Origin: Rhizomicrobium sp.
GTDB lineage: Bacteria; Pseudomonadota; Alphaproteobacteria; Micropepsales; Micropepsaceae
Assembly (NCBI GenBank): GCA_037200985.1
Contig: JBBCGJ010000001.1
Location: 1,092,756 to 1,156,755, forward strand
DNA length: 64,000 nucleotides
Reading direction: 5' to 3'
The notes under the pieces were generated by a model that made no database searches, was not told the DNA's origin, and worked only from the letters and a program-made list of their open reading frames with translations. Every line of letters starts with the position of its first letter. Position 1 is the first letter of the stretch. Position numbers and translations under genes: made by a program. Below are positions 36,122 to 46,157 of the stretch, piece after piece.

Positions 36122-39100
36122 CTACTCCGCCGCCGCCTTCTCGGCCTGGGCGAGGGTCACGGAGACGAGCTGGCTCACGCCGCGCTCCGCCATGGTCACG
36201 CCGAACAGGCGGTGCATGCGGCTCATCGTCAGCGCGTGGTGGGTGATCACCAGGAAGCGCGTGTCGGTGAGGCGGGTCATCTCGTCGAGCATGTTGCAGA
36301 AGCGCTCGACATTGGCGTCGTCGAGCGGCGCGTCCACCTCGTCCAGCACGCAGACCGGCGCGGGGTTCACAAGGAACACCGCGAAGATCAGCGCCATGGC
36401 GGTCAGCGCCTGCTCGCCCCCCGACAGCAGCGCCAGCGACTGGAGCCGCTTGCCCGGCGGACGGGCGAATATCTCCAGGCCGGCTTCCAGCGGGTCTTCC
36501 GACTCGGTGAGGGTGAGCTTGGCCTCGCCGCCCTCGAACAGTTTCGAGAACAGCGTCTGGAAATTGGCGTTCACCTTCTCGAAGGAGGCGATCAGACGCT
36601 CCCGGCCTTCCTTGTTCAGGCTGGTGATGCCGCGGCGCAACCGCTCGATCGCGCCGACAAGATCGTCGCGGTCCGCGACCAGGGTCTGCAGCCGGGTCTC
36701 ATGCTCGGCCGCCTCTTCCTCGGCGCGCAGGTTCACGCCGCCGAGCTGCTCGCGCTCCTGCTTGAGCTTCTCGACGCGCTTGTCGGCCTGTTCGAGCGGC
36801 GGCAGTTCTTCGTCGGGCTTGATCTCGGCGCGCTCGGGCAGTTCTTCCGGCGTCGCTTCCAGCTCGTCGCGGATGCGATCGCGCAGTTCGGCGATGCGCG
36901 CGGTCGCGGCCTCGAACAGCGCCTGGCCGCGGGCGCGTTCCTCGCGCGCGACGGAAAGCGCGGCATCGGCGGATTTGGCGTCCTTGTCGGCCTCGGCGAG
37001 CACGCTTTCGGCGACGGCGCGCGCATCGGCCGCCTGCTGGCGCGCGACATCGGCCGCGCCGATGGCGTCGAGCAGCGCGCCGCGCTTGGCGGCGATAGTT
37101 TCGGGCAGCGCTTCGGCGACGGCGAGCTCGGCGGAGAGTTCTTCGCGGCGGCGTTCCAGTTCCTCGATATGGGTGAGCGCGGCCTGGCGGCGTTCTTCCC
37201 AGCGCGTGCGTTCGTCGGCGATGGCCAGGAGCCGGCGGGCGCGAGCTTCACCCTCGCGCTTGAGCCCGTCGAACATCGCGCGGGCTTCGGAATAGGCGGT
37301 GCGCGCCTCGGCATTGCGGCCGCGCGCGGTCGCGACGTCGTTGGTGAGCGCCACGCCGTCGCCAAGCTGTTCCAGTTCGGCCTCGGCGGCGCGGCGGGAT
37401 TCGAGGGCGGCATCGTGGCTCTGCGTCAGGCGGCGTATCTCGGCTTCCAGCGACGCCAACTGCGAGGCGCGTTCGGCGGCGGCGCGGGCGGCCTTGGTTG
37501 CGAAATCCTGCGCCGCGATCAGCGACTGGTCGGCGCCGCGCTGCTCGCGCTCGGCGGCGCGCTCGGCGTCGCGCGCCGCGACGGCTGCTTCCTTGGCGGC
37601 GGTCCAGGTGGCGAACACCGCGGCGCGGCGCTCCTTGGCCCCTTCGATCTCCGAATCGAGCGCGGCAAGGCGGTTCTTCTGCGACAGGCGGATGGCGGCG
37701 GCGGACGGCGCGTCGGCGCTCGCCGAATAGCCGTCCCAGCGCCACAGATCGCCGCGCGGCGAGACCAGCCGCTGGCCGGGCTTGAGCTGGGGCTGCAGGC
37801 CCTTGCCCTGATCGGGAAATACGACGCCGGTCAGCGCGAGGCGGCGGGCCAGCGCGCTCGGACCTTTCACGAAATCGGCGAGCGGCCGCGTGCCTTCGGG
37901 CAGGGGGGCGCCCTCGTAATAATAGACGCCGAGATCGCGCCAGTGATGCGGCGAGGCCTCGTCCAGCGGCGCGTCGAGATCGTCGCCCAACGCGGCGGCC
38001 AACGCCGCTTCGTAGCCGGGCTGCACGGTTACGGCGTCGACCAGCGGCGGAAAGAGATCGTGGCCGTCGGGACGCAAGAGATCGCCCAGCGCCTTGGCTT
38101 CGGCCGACAGGCGCTGCCATTCGCGCTCCGCCTCTTCGAGCGGCGTGCGGGTCTCGCTTTCGATGCGCTGCGCTTCGGCGAGCGATTCGCGCGCGGTGGC
38201 GGCGGCGGCGCGCGCCGTCTCGGCCAAAGCACGGGCGCGCTCGGCGGCCTCTTCAGCGTCGCGGACGTCCGGCGCCTTGGCGGCGGCTTCCATCGCGGCG
38301 TTCAGCCGGGCCTGGGCCTGTTCGAGCTGCGCGGCGCTGGTCTCGGCCAGGGCGTTGCCAAGTTCGCGCGAGCGCTCGGCGCTCGCCTTGCGCGCGTTCC
38401 AGTCGGCGAGTTCGGCAGTGAGGCGTTCGAGCGTCCGCTCGGCCTCAGCCAGCGCTTCGTTCAGGCTCGCGGCGAGCGCGTCGGCTTCGACGAGTTCGTC
38501 GGCGGAGCGGGCGATGGCTGCTTCGAGGGTTTCGGATTCGGCCGAGAGCGTCCCGAGCGCCGTCTGCGCGTCGTTGTCGAGCACACGGTCGCGCGCGATG
38601 TCCTGTTCGGTCTGGGCGATGCGCTGGCGCAGGCGCTGCGCGGTTTCGCGGGCGCGGGCCTCCTCCTGTTCGAGCTGCTCGCGCTCGACGGTCAGGCGGT
38701 GCAGGGCGGCGTTGCGCTCCGCTTCGGTCTGGCGCAGCGGCGGCAATTCGCTCGCGGCATTGGCTTGCGCGGTCGATGCTTCGGCGGCCAGCGCGGTGCA
38801 GGCCTCGACGGCGGCGATGGCGGCGGCGAGGTTCTCTTCGTCGGCGCGCAGGCGAAGCTCGGCGGCGGTCCAGCGCAGGTGATGCGCCAGCGCCTCGGCC
38901 TTGCGGATATGGCCGGAGAGATTGCGGTAGCGCGAGGCCTGACGCGCCTGGCGCTTGAGGCTGGCAAGCTGGCCTTCGACCTCGTGGATCACATCGTCGA
39001 GCCGGCCCATATTGGTTTCGGCGGCGCGCAGGCGGAGCTCGGCCTCGTGGCGGCGCTGGTGCAGGCCGGCGATGCCGGCCGCCTCTTCCAGGATGGCGCG

Positions 39101-39580
39101 GCGCGCGAGCGGCTTCTGGCTGATGAGCAGGCCGATCTGACCCTGGCGCACAAAGGCGGTCGAACCGGCGCCGGAGGAGGCATCGGCAAAGAAAAGCTGC
39201 ACGTCGCGCTGGCGCACGTCGCGGCCGTTGATGCGGTAGACCGAGCCGGCCTCGCGCTCGATGCGGCGGGAGACTTCAATGGAGTCGTATTCGTTCCAGG
39301 CGCCGGTGGCGGTGCGATCGGTGTTGTCGACGAAGAGCGTGACCTCGGCCATGTTGCGGGCGGGGCGGCCGCCGGAGCCGGCGAAGATCACGTCGTCCAT
39401 TTCGCTGCCGCGCACCGAGCTCGGCCGCGTCTCGCCCATCACCCAGCGCAGCGCGTCGAACAGGTTCGACTTGCCGCAGCCATTGGGGCCGACCACCGCG
39501 GTCAGCCCGGGTTCGACGTGCAGCTCGGTCGGCTCCACGAAGGACTTGAAACCCGACAGCCGGAGCCTGGTGAACTTCAA
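36122..39580 (-). CDS. smc: Chromosome partition protein SMC
   Basis: The 1152-residue ATPase of the SMC-ScpAB condensin. It has Walker A at residues 31-39 (GPNGCGKSN), a Q-loop, two long coiled-coil arms flanking a hinge around 510-640 (FPPLVDAVTVQPGYEAALAAAL), the signature LSGGEQALTAMAL and Walker B VCVLDEVDAPLDDAN near the C-terminus. The start appears to be TTG at 39580 (MKFTRLRLSGFKSF is the conserved N-terminus and no ATG is near). It follows the dsbA genes, the usual alphaproteobacterial context. Confidence 0.97.
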   Translation of the reverse strand: MKFTRLRLSGFKSFVEPTELHVEPGLTAVVGPNGCGKSNLFDALRWVMGETRPSSVRGSEMDDVIFAGSGGRPARNMAEVTLFVDNTDRTATGAWNEYDSIEVSRRIEREAGSVYRINGRDVRQRDVQLFFADASSGAGSTAFVRQGQIGLLISQKPLARRAILEEAAGIAGLHQRRHEAELRLRAAETNMGRLDDVIHEVEGQLASLKRQARQASRYRNLSGHIRKAEALAHHLRWTAAELRLRADEENLAAAIAAVEACTALAAEASTAQANAASELPPLRQTEAERNAALHRLTVEREQLEQEEARARETAQRLRQRIAQTEQDIARDRVLDNDAQTALGTLSAESETLEAAIARSADELVEADALAASLNEALAEAERTLERLTAELADWNARKASAERSRELGNALAETSAAQLEQAQARLNAAMEAAAKAPDVRDAEEAAERARALAETARAAAATARESLAEAQRIESETRTPLEEAEREWQRLSAEAKALGDLLRPDGHDLFPPLVDAVTVQPGYEAALAAALGDDLDAPLDEASPHHWRDLGVYYYEGAPLPEGTRPLADFVKGPSALARRLALTGVVFPDQGKGLQPQLKPGQRLVSPRGDLWRWDGYSASADAPSAAAIRLSQKNRLAALDSEIEGAKERRAAVFATWTAAKEAAVAARDAERAAEREQRGADQSLIAAQDFATKAARAAAERASQLASLEAEIRRLTQSHDAALESRRAAEAELEQLGDGVALTNDVATARGRNAEARTAYSEARAMFDGLKREGEARARRLLAIADERTRWEERRQAALTHIEELERRREELSAELAVAEALPETIAAKRGALLDAIGAADVARQQAADARAVAESVLAEADKDAKSADAALSVAREERARGQALFEAATARIAELRDRIRDELEATPEELPERAEIKPDEELPPLEQADKRVEKLKQEREQLGGVNLRAEEEAAEHETRLQTLVADRDDLVGAIERLRRGITSLNKEGRERLIASFEKVNANFQTLFSKLFEGGEAKLTLTESEDPLEAGLEIFARPPGKRLQSLALLSGGEQALTAMALIFAVFLVNPAPVCVLDEVDAPLDDANVERFCNMLDEMTRLTDTRFLVITHHALTMSRMHRLFGVTMAERGVSQLVSVTLAQAEKAAAE

Positions 39581-39614
39581 ATGCTGTGCGCCGTCCTACG
39601 CTCGAGAGCCGGCG

Positions 39615-40277
39615 TTACTTCTTCGCCAGCAGTGAATCCAACTTCGCCTTGATCTCGGGCCATTGCGCGCCGGGCGTCTGAACTTCGCCGTTGATGACGA
39701 AGGTCGGCGTGCCGTTGATCCCGTACCGCGTCTGGGCGTCCTGCGAGACGGCCATGACGCGGGCATTCTTGTCCTTGTCGCGCATGCAGGCGACGGCCTG
39801 TTCGGCGCTCATGCCGGCGATGCGCGCCTGCCCGACCAGTCCGCCTTCGACGTCCTGCACGCCGTTTTCCGGGTCCCACTTGTCCTGATTCCGGTAGAGC
39901 TGGTCAATGAATGCGAAATAGTTATCCGCAGGCAAACAGCGGGCGAGCGACTCGGCGGCGACGTCGGGCTGGCCGATGGGGAAGACGCGGAAGATGTAGT
40001 AGACCTTGCCGGTGTCGATGTATTGCGACTTGAGGACGGGGATGCCTTCCTCGTTGAAGCGGGCGCAGTGCGGGCACATCGGCGCGGCATATTCGATGGC
40101 GACGATCTTCGCCTTGGGATTGCCCAGCGCGCGATCCTCGGCCGCCAGATCGGGGCCGTTTCCGCCGGTGGGAACGGCGCCGGCCCCGCCCGAATTGCCC
40201 ATCACGAACCAGGCGATGGCGCCGAGCACGACCACCGCCAGGACGACGGCGCCGATAAGAATCTGGTTGCGACTCAC
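39615..40277 (-). CDS. DsbA-family thiol:disulfide protein, copy 1
   Basis: 220 residues: N-terminal membrane anchor (about 7-26), then a thioredoxin-fold domain with Cys68-Pro-His-Cys71 and cis-Pro in INGTPTFVINGE. This active site is typical for periplasmic disulfide oxidases. GTG 40277 is preceded by GGGAGAG. It is a paralogue of the adjacent 40362-41024 gene (same length, same order of motifs such as YIDTGKVxYIFRV and YRNQDKWDP). It lies 34 nt upstream of smc. Confidence 0.92.
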   Translation of the reverse strand: MSRNQILIGAVVLAVVVLGAIAWFVMGNSGGAGAVPTGGNGPDLAAEDRALGNPKAKIVAIEYAAPMCPHCARFNEEGIPVLKSQYIDTGKVYYIFRVFPIGQPDVAAESLARCLPADNYFAFIDQLYRNQDKWDPENGVQDVEGGLVGQARIAGMSAEQAVACMRDKDKNARVMAVSQDAQTRYGINGTPTFVINGEVQTPGAQWPEIKAKLDSLLAKK

Positions 40278-40361
40278 GGGCGCTCTCCCAATTGGAACCG
40301 CCTGCTTTTGGCAGACCGGCCGCAAAGCTTCAATGCCGCGAATACGGAGCGTAAGACGGGG

Positions 40362-41024
40362 TTATTTGGCCAGCTTGGCGTCGAGCGCGGCTTTCATGTC
40401 GCCCCAGTGCCATTCGCCGCTATAAACGTTCTGGCCGTCGACGATGAAGGTGGGCGTGCCGGTGATGCCGTAGCGGGCGGCGCCCTCCTGGGCGATGCGC
40501 ATTGTGCGGGCCTGGGTGTCCTTGTCGTCGATGCACTGGGAAGCCTTGTCGGCCGGCATGCCGGTGGTGGCGGCCATGGCGATCAGAGAGGCGCGCACGT
40601 CGAGGATGACGTGGCCATCGGGGTCCCATTTGTCTTGATTGCGGTAGAGATAATCGATGAAGGCGAGATATTGCGATTTGGGCAGGCAGCGCGCGATGCC
40701 TTCGGCGCCGTAATCGGGCGCGCCGATGGGAGAGACGCGGAAGATGTAGAACACCTTGCCGGTGTCGATGTACTCGGCCTTCAGCCGGGGAAACTCGTTC
40801 ATGTCGAAATTGGCGCAGATCGGGCACATCGGCGCGGCATATTCGATCATCTTGATCGGGGCGTCGGGCGAGCCGAGCGTGATTTCGTAGTCCGCGTCCG
40901 TCACCGCCGCGGTGTTCGCGATCGCCGGCGGGGCGCCCTCATCCTGCGCCGTGTACCAGGCGAAGCCGCCGAGCGCGGCCAGTGCCAGCACGATGATGCC
41001 GAGGAGGACCTGGTTGCGATTCAC
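40362..41024 (-). CDS. DsbA-family thiol:disulfide protein, copy 2
   Basis: Also 220 residues and starting with GTG (VNRNQVLLG). A membrane anchor (about 7-25) is followed by a DsbA domain with Cys67-Pro-Ile-Cys70 and cis-Pro in ITGTPTFIVDGQ. The CPIC dipeptide differs from the CPHC of copy 1, which should shift the redox potential. It is transcribed just after dciA and before copy 1. The two genes look like a tandem duplication that has since diverged. Confidence 0.92.
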   Translation of the reverse strand: MNRNQVLLGIIVLALAALGGFAWYTAQDEGAPPAIANTAAVTDADYEITLGSPDAPIKMIEYAAPMCPICANFDMNEFPRLKAEYIDTGKVFYIFRVSPIGAPDYGAEGIARCLPKSQYLAFIDYLYRNQDKWDPDGHVILDVRASLIAMAATTGMPADKASQCIDDKDTQARTMRIAQEGAARYGITGTPTFIVDGQNVYSGEWHWGDMKAALDAKLAK

Positions 41025-41080
41025 CTTGTGCGCCCCCGACGCCGTTTGCCTCGCCGTTTTGGCAGAGCGCCGGGACCGGT

Positions 41081-41611
41081 TCAATCGGCGCCGCGCCCAC
41101 GCGTGCGCTGGCGGGCGAGATTGAAGAGGGCCTGGCCGAGATCGGGCGGGCCCTGCCAGCGCCGGGCCGGATCGGACGGTGCGGGGTCGACGGGCTTGGG
41201 ACGCTTGGGCGGCGGCGGATGCCGCTCGGCCAGGGCGCCTTGCACGAAGCGCAGGCGCACGACGGCGACGCGGCCAAGATAGGAATTGATCCGGGCGCAC
41301 AGTGCGCGGCTCTCATGCTGGAGGAAGAGGGCGGCGGCCGGCTCGGCCTTGAGCGTGAGCAGGCCGCCGCTCGCCGTTTCGGAGAGGCGGATGGGGCGGG
41401 CGAGCCGCGCGGTCTCGGCGCCGGCGATCTCGGTCCAGCGCAGCACGAGCGAGGGATCGGAAAACCCGGCACGCGCGAAGGCGGTCTTGGCGGCCAGCGT
41501 CGCGTCACGGGCGACCTCGCCGACGCGGCCGCGGCGTTTGGGCGGTTCTTCGGGTTGCCCCCGCCGCGATAGCGGCGAATCGATTTGTGTGTCGGACTTC
41601 TCTTGCGCCAT
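41081..41611 (-). CDS. dciA: DciA-like protein (DUF721)
   Basis: 176 residues with the DUF721 core: LRWTEIAGAETARLARPIRLS, GGLLTLKAEPAAALFLQHESRALCARINSYLG and VVRLRFVQG. DUF721 proteins of the DciA type act on the replicative helicase DnaB in bacteria lacking DnaC/DnaI. A basic, Pro-rich N-terminus and Pro-rich C-terminus flank the domain. The ATG at 41611 is only 9 nt from the mutY ATG on the other strand; a shorter start is possible. It heads the dciA-dsbA-dsbA-smc series. Confidence 0.8.
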   Translation of the reverse strand: MAQEKSDTQIDSPLSRRGQPEEPPKRRGRVGEVARDATLAAKTAFARAGFSDPSLVLRWTEIAGAETARLARPIRLSETASGGLLTLKAEPAAALFLQHESRALCARINSYLGRVAVVRLRFVQGALAERHPPPPKRPKPVDPAPSDPARRWQGPPDLGQALFNLARQRTRGRGAD

Positions 41612-41620
41612 GGTGCGAGT

Positions 41621-43896
<2,276 letters not shown>

Positions 43897-43919
43897 TTAT
43901 CAACAGAAGGGCGCACAGT

Positions 43920-44012
43920 GATTCGGCGCTGAGTCGCCGTCAAGAGTCCGTTTTGAATCAGGGCGTTAATGCCGAGTCTTCCAGGGCGGCGTTTTTAGAG
44001 TCCCCAGGATTC
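43920..44012. promoter_or_regulatory. GANTC cluster upstream of ccrM
   Basis: Seven GANTC sites begin at 43920, 43931, 43944, 43955, 43974, 43998 and 44008, spanning the rnhB-ccrM intergenic gap and the 3' end of rnhB. In Caulobacter the ccrM promoter/leader is affected by GANTC methylation, so autoregulation by CcrM is plausible. No complete TTAA-N7-TTAA CtrA box is visible. Confidence 0.65.
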
Positions 44013-44620
44013 ACACCGTACAAGATGTTGTGCACCGGGGCGAAGCTGCGCCGGTGGTGGTGGCAGGGGCCGTGGCGGTTCAGCGCCGACAGGTGCTCGG
44101 GCGTGCCGTAGCCCTTGTTCTTCGCCCAGCCGTAATGCGGGTGCTCGTCGTGCAGCGCGGCCATCATCCGGTCGCGGGTTACCTTGGCGATGATCGAGGC
44201 GGCGGCGATGGAGACCGACTTGGCGTCGCCCTCCACGATGGTGTCGCAGGGACAGGGCAGCGCGGGCGCGTCGTTGCCGTCGACCAGCGCGAAGGCGGGC
44301 GCGAAGGCTAGCGCGCGGACGGCGCGCGCCATCGCCATATGGGTCGCCTGGCGGATGTTGATGAGGTCGATCTCGTCGACGCTTGCCTCGCCGACGCCGA
44401 CCGCGATGGCGGCGAACATGATGTGGGAATAGAGCGCCTCGCGGGTCTCCGCGTCGAGCTGCTTGGAATCGTTCAGCCCCTTGGGGATCTTCTTGCGGTC
44501 CAGGATGACCGCCGCCGCCACCACCGGCCCCGCGAGCGGGCCGCGCCCGGCCTCGTCCACGCCGGCCACCGGGCCGGGGCGGAGCTTCAGGACACGCGAT
44601 TCGTAGATGTAGTGCGGCAT
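43958..44620 (-). CDS. rnhB: Ribonuclease HII
   Basis: 220 residues. The DEAGRGPLAGPVVAAAVIL motif carries the first catalytic acids, followed by LNDSKQLDAETREALY and AFALVDGNDAP with further acids, and GWAKNKGYGTPEHLSALNRHGPCHHHRRSF. RNase HII removes RNA from RNA:DNA hybrids and incorporated ribonucleotides. It lies 73 nt upstream of ccrM on the same strand, a pairing seen in other alphaproteobacteria. The extreme C-terminal tail, coded by GANTC-rich DNA, is not conserved-looking. Confidence 0.95.
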   Translation of the reverse strand: MPHYIYESRVLKLRPGPVAGVDEAGRGPLAGPVVAAAVILDRKKIPKGLNDSKQLDAETREALYSHIMFAAIAVGVGEASVDEIDLINIRQATHMAMARAVRALAFAPAFALVDGNDAPALPCPCDTIVEGDAKSVSIAAASIIAKVTRDRMMAALHDEHPHYGWAKNKGYGTPEHLSALNRHGPCHHHRRSFAPVHNILYGVNPGDSKNAALEDSALTP

Positions 44621-44694
44621 CGCTCCGACACTATCAGGACGATTCGGCCGGAAAAGCGAACGGAGCAGGGCCGCGGCAGGTTATGCACATGCGC

Positions 44695-45066
44695 TCACGC
44701 CGACTTTGCGAACCACAGCGGCACGCCGTAGTCGATGGTGAGTTCCTCGCCTTCCGCGATGTCGCGCAGCGCATGCACGGCGATCTCGTCGGCATCGTAG
44801 CGGTGATCGAAGGTCACGTTCGACGCCTCCGAGTGATTGTAGAGGCTGAGATAGCCCAGGCCGATCGCGCATTCCTTGCCCGGCGCCAGCCCGCCCGGCG
44901 CGTCCTCGCCCCAGGCGAGGCTGTAGTCGGTGAGGCCCGGGCATTCGGAATCGGCGAGCGCCAGGGGGAGCACCGGCGAGCACTCCACCATCTCGCCCTT
45001 GGCGATGGCGGCGGTGGCGACGACGCCGCGGCCTTTGCCGGGGAGCCGCTTCCAGGCGATCTTCAT
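44695..45066 (-). CDS. SET-domain protein
   Basis: A compact 123-residue SET domain: PGKGRGVVATAAIAKGEMVE, the cofactor motif YNHSEASNV, and DIAEGEELTIDYG with the catalytic-region tyrosine. SET domains are usually lysine methyltransferases; free-standing bacterial ones of this size methylate unknown proteins. ATG 45066 is chosen because the similarity starts there. There is no obvious operon partner; 263 bp of non-coding DNA separate it from the next gene. Confidence 0.82.
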   Translation of the reverse strand: MKIAWKRLPGKGRGVVATAAIAKGEMVECSPVLPLALADSECPGLTDYSLAWGEDAPGGLAPGKECAIGLGYLSLYNHSEASNVTFDHRYDADEIAVHALRDIAEGEELTIDYGVPLWFAKSA

Positions 45067-45329
45067 GTCCGACTCAGTGCTGGTGCCGCGCGCAAGGTTT
45101 CCGCGCGGCCGCGATCCTGTCGAGGGTGAGCGAAGCCGCAGCGCCGGCCGGGCCATGCGGTGCGAAGATCTTCTCCATCGTTCTTCTGCCGCGCGCCGTT
45201 TCAAAGTGGCACAGATCGGTTCGAAAAACCGTCCGATTCCCGACATAGGGCGTCGGCCCGTACGTATATCAAACGAATTACCGCGGCTCCGCTTCGGGCG
45301 TATCTCCTCATGCAACGGAGTGCGTTTAC

Positions 45330-45518
45330 ATGAACGACCATTATCTCGTGCAATCGACGGCGGACATTCTGCTCGCGGGCTTTCCGCGCGAGGCGCGGCG
45401 GATCGCGATTTTGCTGTGGGACGATTGCATGACCCAAGGCGATTGCGGGCGCGCCGACATGTGGGCCAGCGTGGCGCACGCCATCGAAGAGATGACGCGG
45501 CCCGAGCGGCTGAACTGA
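45330..45518 (+). CDS. Small protein of unknown function (62 residues)
   Basis: The frame encodes MNDHYLVQSTADILLAGFPR and continues with RIAILLWDDCMTQGDCGRADMWASVAHAIEEM. It is helical in appearance, with two cysteines and no signal peptide. I recognise no family. An AT-rich stretch (TATATC near 45265) and a GGAG-like site (CGGAGTG) precede it, so expression is plausible. Amino-acid composition looks like a real protein, but the evidence is modest. Confidence 0.5.
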   Translation: MNDHYLVQSTADILLAGFPREARRIAILLWDDCMTQGDCGRADMWASVAHAIEEMTRPERLN

Positions 45519-45816
45519 TCCCACCGCTTACGCACGGGCCGAGCGCAGGACGCTGAGCGACAGCGCCAGGGTGAGCAGCAGCTTCGCCGGTATCGCGTCC
45601 AGGGAAGGGGGCTCACGGAGCGGAGCGCCCCTTCTGTTCCGCGTATCCGGGCGCTTTCGAGGGTTAGATGCGGGCCGATTGCGGGACGAATGCAAGGGCG
45701 TTCCACCGCCGGCAATGGCCGTCGGCGACGAAAAATTACATTCGCGCCATATAATCCGCTTTGCCGGCTGGTTAAGCTCGCCGCGTCGGCAAGGAGGCTC
45801 GCCAAGGAGGCTTGCG
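45519..45816. other. Intergenic region with possible promoter and duplicated ribosome-binding site
   Basis: This 298-bp stretch precedes the small exported protein gene. It holds a perfect TATAAT hexamer at 45750-45755 without a good -35 box, and a 13-bp tandem repeat CAAGGAGGCTxGC at 45790-45815 containing two Shine-Dalgarno sequences, the second 6 nt from the ATG at 45817. No other gene is convincing. Confidence 0.4.
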
Positions 45817-46131
45817 ATGCGCGCAATACCCGTCGCCGTCGTTTGCGTTGCCGGTCTGCTCTCTGTCCCCTCCCTCGCTTCGACGCCCATACATTTCATC
45901 TATTCCAAGCCGGGAGCGACTCCGGAGCAGTTTCAGAGCGATCGGGACGTTTGCGCCCGTGACGCCAAGCGCACGCGCTATTATCCCTGGGGTCGCGGCC
46001 ATTGGGCGGAGAGAAAATACCCCAGTTCGACCGTGTTCCTGAACTGCATGGACGACAGGGGATACACCCTGTCCCGAAGCGGCTGGGATACCGGCGTGCT
46101 GTGGATCCTGCCCTTTCGCCCGCGCTTCTGA
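45817..46131 (+). CDS. Small exported protein of unknown function
   Basis: 104 residues with a signal peptide (MRAIPVAVVCVAGLLSVPSLA) and a mature part with two cysteines (DRDVCARDAKR, FLNCMDDRGY) that may form a disulfide. The pattern VCARDA...NCMDDRGY is like small periplasmic/lipoprotein-like proteins of unknown function, but there is no lipobox. The ATG has an ideal AAGGAGG ribosome-binding site, part of a 13-bp tandem duplication. It converges on the radical SAM gene with 26 nt between stops. Confidence 0.65.
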   Translation: MRAIPVAVVCVAGLLSVPSLASTPIHFIYSKPGATPEQFQSDRDVCARDAKRTRYYPWGRGHWAERKYPSSTVFLNCMDDRGYTLSRSGWDTGVLWILPFRPRF

Positions 46132-46157
46132 CCATCCGCGCCGCGTTCGGCGGCCGT

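Noticed and set aside
36212..39652. Very long open frame (about 1146 codons) on the plus strand antisense to smc
   Set aside because: It mirrors the smc codon phase, has Gly/Arg/Leu-rich shadow composition and no domain. High G+C favours such antisense frames.
45528..45899. Minus-strand frame of 123 codons opposite the small exported protein
   Set aside because: No recognisable domain, poor ribosome-binding site, and it overlaps the better-supported plus-strand gene and its leader.
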